Shown in pieces: positions 17,687 to 25,440 of a stretch of 64,000 nucleotides of DNA. Source of the DNA: Cupriavidus sp. (lineage in GTDB: Bacteria > Pseudomonadota > Gammaproteobacteria > Burkholderiales > Burkholderiaceae); the NCBI GenBank assembly GCA_031181345.1, contig JAPSLC010000007.1, positions 62,001 through 126,000 on the forward strand, written 5' to 3'. The position numbers were made by a program, and so were the translations under genes. How positions within the stretch are numbered: the first letter of the stretch is position 1; every line of letters starts with the position of its first letter. Under the pieces are notes generated by a model. That model was not told the origin of the DNA and did no database searches. It worked only from the letters and a program-made list of their open reading frames with translations.

Positions 17687-17806
17687 AAACGCGCGAAGCG
17701 CGAACGCTTCAGAGCGACATCGAAAATCCTCTGCATCCACATCGTAGTTCGCCGGTTTCCGGCGAATCGCCAGCAGCGCCAGCAGGTCGGCCAGACCCTC
17801 TTCGGC

Positions 17807-18721
17807 TTACTTCCCCTCGAAAGCCGCCTTCAGTGCCCCCGCATCCAGCTTCTTCATCGTCAGCAGCGCCTGGACCAGCCGGTCGATGCCCGCCTGGTCG
17901 CCGGAACGCATCAGCGTCTCCATCTCGGAGGGCACGATCTGCCATGAGACTCCGAACGGATCCTTGCACCAGCCGCATACCTCCGCTTCCGGTACCGCGG
18001 ACAGCTTCGACCAGTATCGGTCGATGGTCGCCTGGTCCTCGCAAGGAACGAGAAACGAGATGGCCTCGTTGAAGCTGAAGCCGTGCGGGAACCCGCTGTC
18101 CATCGCCGCCATCCAGGTATTGCCGAGCCGGAAGTCGGAGAACATGACCGATCCCGCCGGATTCGGCTCCATGCCTTGCCCATAACGGACCAGCTGCCCG
18201 GCCTGCGAGTCGGGAAAGATTTCGCGCCAGAACTCGCCCGCCGCCTCGGCCTTGCCGCAGGCCTCGCCGGTGAACATCAGCGCCGGCACGATGGGCGGCC
18301 GGGATTCGCCCGAGGTATTGGTCAGCATCAGTTGCCAGGACAGGCCGTAGCGATCCTGCACCCAGCCAAAGCGCGCGCTGAAGGGGTAGGCGTCCAGCGG
18401 CATCAACGCCTGGCCGCCGTCGGCGAGCTTGTCCCACATGGCGTCGAGCCGTTCGCGCGCCTGCGGATCGCGGCCCGGATCGAAGAGGACGAAGAAGGAA
18501 ATGGACGGATTGAAGCGGAACATCGGTCCGGCCGAGATCGCCATGAATGGCTGGCCCCATAGCGTGAACCGCACGATATCGCAGTCCCCGGAAGGCGTAT
18601 TCCGGATCTGTCCGACGAAATCGACCGCTGAATCCGGAAATACCGATACATAAAAGCGCGCCGCTTCCACCGCCTCGCGGTCGTACCACAGGTGCGGAAT
18701 CAGGGTGACAGGCGTGGTCAT
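17807..18721 (-). CDS. Tandem PhnB-like VOC protein
   Basis: The 304-residue protein contains two copies of the PhnB/3-demethylubiquinone-methyltransferase-like VOC domain. The first is TLIPHLWYDREAVEAARFYVSVFPDS ... RYGLSWQLML, the second VPALMFTGEACGKAEAAGEFWREIFPDS ... DPFGVSWQIVPSEM. Each ends with a GxSWQ block, characteristic of the family. Two copies in one chain is a common variant. The function is unknown; no metal or substrate can be assigned. The gene is alone between the palindromic repeats and the box-associated transporter. Confidence 0.85.
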   Translation of the reverse strand: MTTPVTLIPHLWYDREAVEAARFYVSVFPDSAVDFVGQIRNTPSGDCDIVRFTLWGQPFMAISAGPMFRFNPSISFFVLFDPGRDPQARERLDAMWDKLADGGQALMPLDAYPFSARFGWVQDRYGLSWQLMLTNTSGESRPPIVPALMFTGEACGKAEAAGEFWREIFPDSQAGQLVRYGQGMEPNPAGSVMFSDFRLGNTWMAAMDSGFPHGFSFNEAISFLVPCEDQATIDRYWSKLSAVPEAEVCGWCKDPFGVSWQIVPSEMETLMRSGDQAGIDRLVQALLTMKKLDAGALKAAFEGK

Positions 18722-18828
18722 GTGCCAAGCTCCTTTTCAGGCATTTCGAAAGGAAAACGGCGCCAGTTCGGCCGCCGTTTCGCGATAAAACTCCAGAGTA
18801 GTCGCCCCAACGCCATCGACAAAGTGGA

Positions 18829-18863
18829 CAAAAAAATCCCCAAGGCTGGATTGCCTTGGGGAT
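18829..18863 (-). terminator. Rho-independent terminator of the leftward box operon
   Basis: Read leftward, an 11-base perfect stem (ATCCCCAAGGC and its complement) with a 6-base loop at 18836-18863 is followed by seven T. It lies 59 bases beyond the stop of the MFS gene, the last gene of the operon that begins at 25010. Confidence 0.85.
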
Positions 18864-18921
18864 CAGGGCGTCAGCAGCCTGAGCCGCTTCGCTGAGGGAA
18901 GGAAAAAGGACGGAAGGCGGG

Positions 18922-20277
18922 CTACTTTTGCACTGCGGGAGCCGGGGCGCCCAGCGTCGCCGGATGACTGGCCGAGGCCGAACGACGGTGGTCGATCATC
19001 GCAACCGCGAGCGCGGCAATCACGGCCGGAATCGCGATGGCGACGAAGTTCTGCTGCAGCGGCAGCGCCATGCCGACCAGCATGCCGATCACGATCGGCG
19101 CGAGGATCGCGCCGCTGCGGCCCACGCCCGAGGCCCAGCCGATGCCGGTGCCGCGTGCCGCCATCGGGTAGAACTGACCGGCATAGGCGTAGGTCACGAT
19201 CTGCGTGCCGATGGTCGAGGCACCGGCCAGGCCCACCAGCACGAACAGCACCGGCGTCGGCACGGGATAGCCGAGCAGCGTGATCGAGACCGCCGCCAGC
19301 GCATACATGCCGACCAGCACGTGCTTGATATTGAAGCGGTCCGCCAGCCAGCCGCCGCCGACCGCGCCGATCATCGCGCCGAAATTCAGCACCAGCACGA
19401 AGGTCAGCGCCGAGCCCAGGCTGTAGCCGGCGCTGGCCATCAGCTTGGCCAGCCACGAGCTCAGCGCATAGACCATGAACAGGCACATGAAGAACGCGAC
19501 CCAGAACATCACGGTGCTGAAGCCGCGGCCATCCTGGAACAGCTTGCTGATCGGCGCCTCGCCGGCCTTGTGCAGCTCGGGCAGCGCGAAGCGGTCGTCG
19601 GCTTGCGGCCGGTAGGCCGGTTCGAGCCGCGTCAACACGTTTTTGACCTCGTCGAGGCGGCCCGAGCGGATCAGGAAGGGCATCGATTCCGGCAGCGACT
19701 TCATCACCATCGGGATCAGCAGCACCGGCAATCCGGCGGCAAGGAACACCGATTGCCAGCCGTAGCTCTCGATCAGGCCCTTGCCGACCACCGCGGCGAG
19801 CATGCCGCCGACCGAATAGCCGCTGAACATCAGCGTGACCATGGTGCCGCGGATCTTGCGCGGCGAGTACTCGGTCATCTGGGCGACGACATTGGGCATC
19901 ACGCCGCCGATGCCGAGACCGGCGAGGAAGCGCGTGACGCTGAACGTCACCGGGTCGCTGGTGAAGCCGGCGGCCGCGGTGAACACCGAAAACAGCACGA
20001 TGCAGATCGCAACGGCCCAGCGCCGGCCGATGCGATCGGCGATGGTGCCGAGGAAGATCGCGCCGAACATCATGCCGAACAGCGCGGAGCTGACCATGAA
20101 GCCGGCCTGCGTCGCATCGACGCCCATCGACTGCATGATCGACGGCAACGCGATACCGGCCACGGCCAGGTCGTAGCCGTCGAAGATGATGATCAGCGCG
20201 CACCAGAACAGCACGAGCCCATGGAAGCGGTTGAAGCGGGCCTCGTCGGCCAGCTGGTGGACGTCGATTTGACGCAT
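18922..20277 (-). CDS. MFS aromatic acid:H+ symporter (AAHS family), likely benzoate uptake
   Basis: The 451-residue inner-membrane protein has about 12 membrane spans and the AAHS signatures: LVLFWCALIIIFDGYDLAVAGIALP in span 1 (with the DGYD motif of PcaK/BenK) and GTIADRIGRRWAV in loop 2-3. Known members import benzoate, 4-hydroxybenzoate or protocatechuate. Its place at the end of the benzoate-CoA ligase operon makes benzoate the likely substrate. The start at 20277 follows AAGGAG by eight bases; an upstream in-frame start lacks a site. Confidence 0.9.
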   Translation of the reverse strand: MRQIDVHQLADEARFNRFHGLVLFWCALIIIFDGYDLAVAGIALPSIMQSMGVDATQAGFMVSSALFGMMFGAIFLGTIADRIGRRWAVAICIVLFSVFTAAAGFTSDPVTFSVTRFLAGLGIGGVMPNVVAQMTEYSPRKIRGTMVTLMFSGYSVGGMLAAVVGKGLIESYGWQSVFLAAGLPVLLIPMVMKSLPESMPFLIRSGRLDEVKNVLTRLEPAYRPQADDRFALPELHKAGEAPISKLFQDGRGFSTVMFWVAFFMCLFMVYALSSWLAKLMASAGYSLGSALTFVLVLNFGAMIGAVGGGWLADRFNIKHVLVGMYALAAVSITLLGYPVPTPVLFVLVGLAGASTIGTQIVTYAYAGQFYPMAARGTGIGWASGVGRSGAILAPIVIGMLVGMALPLQQNFVAIAIPAVIAALAVAMIDHRRSASASHPATLGAPAPAVQK

Positions 20278-20329
20278 GGTTGTCTCCTTGCCGAGCTCGG
20301 ACGGCTCGCTTGTCATTGTGTGTGTCAGG

Positions 20330-21148
20330 CTACTGCACCGTCTCGCCGACGAAATCGGCGATCGCCGCGATCAACGCGTCCGGCTGATCGCGATGGGGCG
20401 AATGCCCGCAGTCGGGCAGCTCGAGCAGGCGTGTCTGCGGCACGCGGCGCGCGATGCCGCGGATCTGTTCGAGCGTGCCGTATTCGTCGTCGAGCCCCTG
20501 CACCGCCAGCAGCGGGCAGCCAATGCTCCCAATCTCGGCCTCGATCGACCAGTGGCGGAACGGCGGATGCAGCCAGATGCCATTCCATCCCCAGAAGGCC
20601 GAGTCCGGATCGTCGTGATAGCGCGCCAGCCGCTGGCGCAGGTCGGTGTTCAGATACGCCTCGCGCGCCTTCTCGATGCTGGAGACCGACAGGTCCTCGA
20701 CGAGGATGTGCGGCGCCAGCACGATGGTCCCGGCCACACGCGATGGAAAGCGCGCCGCGTACAGCAGCGCGATCGAGCCGCCATCGCTGTGCCCGAGCAG
20801 CCAGGGCGGATCGACCTCGGCGTCGATTCCGAGCGCCGTCAGCAGCGCGGGCAATACCTCGTGCGCCTGGCGGTGCATGAAATCGGGGTGCCACACCTCG
20901 TCGGCGGCCCGCGGCGTCGAGCGTCCATAGCCCGGCCGCGAATAGACGAGGCCGCGGCAGCCCAGCGCTTCGCAGACGCGCTGCGGAAAGTCGCGCCACA
21001 TCGCCACCGATCCCAGGCCCTCGTGCAGGAAGACCAGCAGCGGGGCGTCGCGATTCGTCTTGCCGCCGTCCATGCCCAGCCTTTGGTATTCGATCCGCAC
21101 CGGGCGGCCGGCCCAATCGATCTCGACGAACTCGACCGCCGCGCTCAT
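20330..21148 (-). CDS. Alpha/beta hydrolase of the box cluster
   Basis: A 272-residue alpha/beta-hydrolase with the oxyanion strand LLVFLHEGLGSVAMW, the nucleophile elbow LLGHSDGGS and the late acid/base pair seen in LDDEYGT and PDCGHSPHRD. Hydrolases of this type recur in box clusters and are thought to hydrolyse a stalled CoA or lactone intermediate, but the substrate is unproven. Its ATG overlaps the ligase stop by four bases (ATGA), so it is translationally coupled to bclA. Confidence 0.85.
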   Translation of the reverse strand: MSAAVEFVEIDWAGRPVRIEYQRLGMDGGKTNRDAPLLVFLHEGLGSVAMWRDFPQRVCEALGCRGLVYSRPGYGRSTPRAADEVWHPDFMHRQAHEVLPALLTALGIDAEVDPPWLLGHSDGGSIALLYAARFPSRVAGTIVLAPHILVEDLSVSSIEKAREAYLNTDLRQRLARYHDDPDSAFWGWNGIWLHPPFRHWSIEAEIGSIGCPLLAVQGLDDEYGTLEQIRGIARRVPQTRLLELPDCGHSPHRDQPDALIAAIADFVGETVQ

Positions 21149-22857
21149 TGCAGCCCCGCCAGTGCCAGTTGCCCGTTGGGCGAGAGCAGGACGTTCGACG
21201 CGACATCCTTGCCGCATTCGACTGGCTGCAGCTCGCGCTCCCGCTCGCGCAGCCGGAAGCGCTGGATCTTGCCGGTCGCCGTCTTCGGCAGGCTGTCGAC
21301 GAACTCGATCAGGCGCGGATATTTGTAGGGCGCCAGCCGTTCCTTGACGAAGGCCTTCAGCTCGGCCTCGACGCACTGCGTACCGGGCTTGAGCACCACG
21401 AACGCCTTGCTGCGCGTCAGCCCCTGCGCATCGTTGATGCCGATTACCGCCGCTTCGAGCACGGCCGGATGCTGCATCAGCGTGGCCTCGACCTCGAACG
21501 GCGAGACGTAGATGCCGCTGACCTTGAGCATGTCGTCGCTGCGGCCCGCATAGCAGTAGGTGCCATCGGGGTTGCGCACATACTTGTCGCCGCTCTTGGT
21601 CCAGCTGCCCTGGAAGGTCTCGCGCGATTTGTCGCGATTGCCCCAATACATCAGCGCCGAGCTTGGCCCCTGGATATAGAGGTCGCCGACCTCGCCGTCC
21701 GGCACCGGCCGGCCTTCCTCGTCGCGCAATTCGATCGTGTAGCCGGGCACCGGCCAGCCGGTGGTGCCGTAGCGGACCTGGCCCGGGCGATTCGACAGGT
21801 AGATATGCAGCATCTCGGTCGAGCCGATGCCATCGATGATCTCGCAGCCGAAATGCGCGGTGAAGCGCTGGCCAAGCTCGGCCGGCAGTGCCTCGCCGGC
21901 CGACGAGCACAAGCGCAGCGCCACCTGTTCGCGAGCCGGCAGGGCGGCCGAGGCCAGCATGCCGGCATAGCCGGTCGGCGCGCCGAAGAACACCGTGGCG
22001 CGATGGTCGAGCCAGCGCCGGAAGATCGCCTCGGGCGTCGGCCGCTCGGCCATCAGCACCACGGTGGCGCCGACGCTGAGCGGGAAGGTCAGGCCGTTGC
22101 CCAGGCCATAGGCGAAGTACAGCTTGGCCGCCGAGAAGCAGATGTCGTCCTCGGTCAGGCCGAGAATCGGCTTGGCATAGAGCTCGGCGGTCCAGTACGG
22201 ATTGGCCTGGCTGTGCAGCACGCCCTTGGGCCGGCCGGTCGAACCCGACGAATAGAGCCAGAAGCCGGGATCGTCGGGCCCGGTGGCAGCAGCGGCCGGC
22301 TGCGGCGCGTGCTCGGCGATCAGCGCGTCGAGCGAGATCGTGCCGGCGGGCAGCGCGCCCTCGGAGCGAGACACGATCACGTGATCGAGTTCATGGCCGC
22401 CTTCCGCCGTCGCCTTTGCCATCGCCTGCTCCAGCACCGGCAGCAGCCCTGCCGACACCAACGCCGCGCGGGCGCGGCTGTGCTGCAGCATGTAGGCGTA
22501 GTCGTCCGCGGTCAGCAGCGTGTTGACCGCGACGGGCACGATGCCGGCGTAGATCGCGCCGAGGAAGCAGACGGGCCAGTCGCTGCAGTCGTGCATCAGC
22601 AGCAGCACGCGCTCCTCGCGGCGTACGCCGAGGGTTTGCAGCGCGCTCGCGAAGCGGCGCACGCGCTCGGCCAGTTGGCCGTAGCGCAGTTGGCCGTGGT
22701 CGTCGATATAGGCGATCTTGTCGCCGCGGTGTACGTTGGCTTCCAGCAGGTGCTGGGCGAAGTTGAAGGGCGTGGTGGGCGCTGCCACCGGCGGCGGGTC
22801 ATAACCCGGCGCGTTGGCTGTGGTCGTGGTCGCGGTAGTCGTCGTTGCGGCTGCCAT
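21145..22857 (-). CDS. bclA: Benzoate-CoA ligase
   Basis: The enzyme activates benzoate with ATP and CoA to benzoyl-CoA, the entry step of the box pathway, in the cytosol. The 570-residue protein has the AMP-binding P-loop YSSGSTGRPKGV, the benzoate-ligase-type block AAKLYFAYGLGNGLTFPLSVGA, the adenylate motif DGIGSTEMLHIYLSNRPG and the C-terminal lysine KTATGKIQRF. The start at 22857 follows GGGGAGA by about nine bases. The first 20 residues are an unusual run of threonine and alanine, absent from most ligases and probably disordered. Confidence 0.9.
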   Translation of the reverse strand: MAAATTTTATTTTANAPGYDPPPVAAPTTPFNFAQHLLEANVHRGDKIAYIDDHGQLRYGQLAERVRRFASALQTLGVRREERVLLLMHDCSDWPVCFLGAIYAGIVPVAVNTLLTADDYAYMLQHSRARAALVSAGLLPVLEQAMAKATAEGGHELDHVIVSRSEGALPAGTISLDALIAEHAPQPAAAATGPDDPGFWLYSSGSTGRPKGVLHSQANPYWTAELYAKPILGLTEDDICFSAAKLYFAYGLGNGLTFPLSVGATVVLMAERPTPEAIFRRWLDHRATVFFGAPTGYAGMLASAALPAREQVALRLCSSAGEALPAELGQRFTAHFGCEIIDGIGSTEMLHIYLSNRPGQVRYGTTGWPVPGYTIELRDEEGRPVPDGEVGDLYIQGPSSALMYWGNRDKSRETFQGSWTKSGDKYVRNPDGTYCYAGRSDDMLKVSGIYVSPFEVEATLMQHPAVLEAAVIGINDAQGLTRSKAFVVLKPGTQCVEAELKAFVKERLAPYKYPRLIEFVDSLPKTATGKIQRFRLRERERELQPVECGKDVASNVLLSPNGQLALAGLQ

Positions 22858-22950
22858 GCGTTGTCTCCCCATCTGTTCTACGAATGCTGCCGAATGCTGC
22901 CAATACGGTGCAAAAACTGCGATGCGCTGACTGTCTCGTACAACTCGTCC

Positions 22951-24519
22951 TTACAGCCGCTCCAGCACCGCCGTGCTGGCCTGCACGGCGCTGCGGCGAT
23001 GGTAGAAGTTCAGTGCGCGCAAGCCGCCCAGTTCCTCGCCGCCACCGGCGCGGCCCGGGCCGCCATGCAGCGATTGCGGCATCACGTTGCCGTGGCCGGT
23101 ATGCAGTTGCGCAACATCGGGCGAAATCACATGGACACGGCCGTGGCTGTCGGCCAGCTGAAGCGCAGCGGCGGCGAGCGCCGCGGAATCGCTGCCATAG
23201 AGCGACGCCACCAGCGAGCCTTCGCCGCGGCGTGCCAGCTCGAAGGCATGGCTCGCGTCGATCCCATCCTCGCCTTGCCGTTCCCGATAGGGCATCAGCG
23301 TGGCGACCGGGCCGAACACCTCGATCTGATGCACCAGCGCGTTGCCGTCGGGATCGCGCGTGCCCAGCAGCGTGGGACCGATGCAGCAGGCCACGGCGGG
23401 GTCGGCGTCGATCAGTGCCTGGCTCGCGCCATCGTGCAGGGTCTGCGTCTGCGCCTGCAATTGCGCCAGGCCCTCGCGCACGGTGGCCAGTTGCGCGCGG
23501 CTGACCAGCGCGCCCATGCGGACCTCCGCGTTGCGCGGGTTGCCGACGGTGATCTCGCGCAGCTTCGCCGCAATGGCTTCCGCGGCGGCGTCGTACAGCG
23601 ACTCGGGCACCAGCACGCGCCGGATTGCCGTGCATTTCTGTCCCGACTTGACCGTCATCTCGCGCACGACCTCGGCGGCCAGCAGCGGCAGCGCATCGTC
23701 GCCGCCGGCCTCGCGCGGCAGCAGCAGCGCCGAGTTGACGCTGTCCGCCTCGATATTGACGCGCACCGAGCGCTGCGCGATCGCCGGATGCGAGCGGATC
23801 TGCGCGGCGGTCTGCGCCGAGCCAGTGAACGACACCACGTCGAAGGGCTCGAGCGCATCGAGCAGGCCGTCGGCGCTGCCGCAGACGATCGACAGCGCGC
23901 CCGGCGGCAGGATGCCGGCCTCGACCACATCGTGAACCATGCGGTGCGTCAGCCAGGCGGTGGACGTGGCCGGCTTGACGATTACCGGCACGCCGGACAG
24001 CAGCGCCGGCGCGGCCTTCTCCCACAGGCCCCATGAGGGGAAATTGAACGCATTGATGCACAGCGCGACGCCGCGCGTGGGGACCAGCACGTGTTGCGAC
24101 TGGAACAAGGGATCCTTGCCAAGCCGCGCCGCTTCGCCATCGAGCAGATAGCGCCGATCGCCGAGCGTCTCGCCCAGCTTCGCATAGCTGCCCAGCGTAA
24201 AGATCGCGCCGTCGATATCGACGGCGGAATCGCGCTTGACCGTGCCGCTGTTGGCGGTCGCGATCTCGAAATAGGCGTCGCGGTGTTGCTGCAGCACCTG
24301 CACGATGGCGCCGAGCAGCGACGCCCGCTCGCGATAGGTCAGTGCGCGCAGCGCGGCGCCGCCTCGCTGGCGTGCGAAGGCGAATCCCTCGGCCAGATCG
24401 AGCCCGGTGGCATCGACACGCGCCAGCTCGTCGCCCAGCACGGGGTCGAACAGCACCGTGCCCTTGCCGCTGCCATGCTGCCAGCGCCCGGCCAGATAGC
24501 TCGGTAGCAATTCGCTCAT
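22951..24519 (-). CDS. boxD: 3,4-dehydroadipyl-CoA semialdehyde dehydrogenase (BoxD)
   Basis: BoxD oxidises the aldehyde released by BoxC ring cleavage to 3,4-dehydroadipyl-CoA, using NADP. The 522-residue ALDH-fold protein has INAFNFPSWGLWEKAAPAL at the cofactor site, SFTGSAQTAAQIRSHP, the glutamate in VNIEADSVNS, the nucleophile in TVKSGQKCTAIRRV and the C-terminal ending HGGPGRAGGGEELGGLRAL, all characteristic of PaaZ/BoxD-type enzymes. The start overlaps the DUF4863 stop by four bases with AGGAGG just upstream. It is the second gene of the leftward operon. Confidence 0.92.
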   Translation of the reverse strand: MSELLPSYLAGRWQHGSGKGTVLFDPVLGDELARVDATGLDLAEGFAFARQRGGAALRALTYRERASLLGAIVQVLQQHRDAYFEIATANSGTVKRDSAVDIDGAIFTLGSYAKLGETLGDRRYLLDGEAARLGKDPLFQSQHVLVPTRGVALCINAFNFPSWGLWEKAAPALLSGVPVIVKPATSTAWLTHRMVHDVVEAGILPPGALSIVCGSADGLLDALEPFDVVSFTGSAQTAAQIRSHPAIAQRSVRVNIEADSVNSALLLPREAGGDDALPLLAAEVVREMTVKSGQKCTAIRRVLVPESLYDAAAEAIAAKLREITVGNPRNAEVRMGALVSRAQLATVREGLAQLQAQTQTLHDGASQALIDADPAVACCIGPTLLGTRDPDGNALVHQIEVFGPVATLMPYRERQGEDGIDASHAFELARRGEGSLVASLYGSDSAALAAAALQLADSHGRVHVISPDVAQLHTGHGNVMPQSLHGGPGRAGGGEELGGLRALNFYHRRSAVQASTAVLERL

Positions 24520-25010
24520 GCTGCCTCCTGTCGGGTGAAGTCGATGCGCCCATCGGGCAGCAGGTAAAGAACCAGCGCGCGGCCGTTCGACACCGTGGGG
24601 CGATGGGCACTGCCGGGCGGACAGACCAGCCAGCCCGCGGGACGTCCGTCGAAACGGGCGTCGCCCTCGATCGGCATGATCAGGTCGATCTCGCCATTGG
24701 GATGGCTGTGATGCGGGCCGGCGATAGCGTTCATGTCGACCACGTCGACCGAAAAGCCATGCAGGTCGTCGGCGGGTTTGAAGATGCGGCCGTAGCGGAT
24801 GCCGGCGCCTTCCCGATCGCACAGCCAGCCTTCGGCCACGCCGGTTTCGCAGGCGGCTTTCAGTGCGCGGTAGGACTCGGTATCGGGGCCGTATTCGGCG
24901 TTGAGCCAGGCATCGAGCTCGGCATCGAGCGGACGGCCGGCGAGGCGCGCCGTCAGTTGCGCCAATTGTTGGCGGAAGGCCAGGGCGGCCGGTGGGAGGG
25001 TGGGGGACAT
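24516..25010 (-). CDS. DUF4863 protein (4-hydroxylaminobenzoate lyase-like)
   Basis: The 164-residue protein starts at MSPTLPPAALAF. Its core, YGRIFKPADDLHGFSVDVVDMNAIAGPHHSHPNGEIDLIMPIEG, is a cupin-like metal site (HHSHPxGE) found in DUF4863, a family that includes 4-hydroxylaminobenzoate lyases (PnbB-like). Its presence as first gene of the boxD-ligase operon is established in several box clusters, but its role there is unclear; it may handle a substituted benzoate. An upstream in-frame start at 25082 exists but lies within the operator, so 25010 is preferred. Confidence 0.8.
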   Translation of the reverse strand: MSPTLPPAALAFRQQLAQLTARLAGRPLDAELDAWLNAEYGPDTESYRALKAACETGVAEGWLCDREGAGIRYGRIFKPADDLHGFSVDVVDMNAIAGPHHSHPNGEIDLIMPIEGDARFDGRPAGWLVCPPGSAHRPTVSNGRALVLYLLPDGRIDFTRQEAA

Positions 25011-25067
25011 CGGCAAGCGCTCCGTGATATCGGGGGAAACCGAACCGGTTTGCACGTCTGCTGTTAA

Positions 25068-25117
25068 TGCATTATTGTGCATTGGCGAACCTTAGAGGTC
25101 GACGCCGGTGCTGTCAA
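25068..25117 (-). promoter_or_regulatory. Leftward box promoter with TGCA-N6-TGCA operator
   Basis: Read leftward: -35 TTGACA (25117-25112), 17-base spacer, -10 TAAGGT (25094-25089), then a perfect TGCA-N6-TGCA site (25068-25081) at about +1 to +14. TGCA-N6-TGCA is the known operator type of BzdR/BoxR benzoyl-CoA regulators. This would control DUF4863, boxD, bclA, the hydrolase and the MFS gene. Confidence 0.7.
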
Positions 25118-25294
25118 GAACTATATTGCAGGAGTGTCGGCGAATACGCTGACGAAGAAGTTAGGAGCCGCTTGGCAAGCTGGCGCCGCCATTGGGCCCG
25201 CCGGGGATATGCTTCCAGACAGAAGTCCCGGCGTATGGCGCCCTCGGCACCCGCTATATGAAGTAAAGCGCAGCACCGCCGTTGCTCGCGAACA

Positions 25295-25375
25295 TGCACA
25301 ATAATTCTTGACGGCACGCGAGATGCTGCACTATGATGCGTGACATCGGATCCCGAATCCATGCACTATCGTGCT
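25295..25375 (+). promoter_or_regulatory. Rightward box promoter with three TGCA-type operator sites
   Basis: -35 TTGACG (25308-25313), 18-base spacer, -10 TATGAT (25332-25337). Degenerate TGCA-N6 sites lie at 25295-25308, 25327-25340 (TGCACTATGATGCG, covering the -10) and 25362-25375 (TGCACTATCGTGCT). The sites are spaced 32 and 35 bases, and the arrangement mirrors the leftward promoter. It would control boxC, boxB and boxA. Confidence 0.7.
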
Positions 25376-25440
25376 TTGCGGCACGAGGCGCATAGCCGGA
25401 ACAGACAGCGATGTCAGCACAGAGAACAGGAGACAATGCC

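Noticed and set aside
18928..20880. A 650-residue open frame opposite the MFS gene
   Set aside because: Rich in Arg, His, Gln and Asp with no motif; it is an antisense shadow caused by high third-position GC. Similar long shadows at 15253-17400, 21148-24036, 30064-33729 and 47144-49564 were rejected for the same reason.
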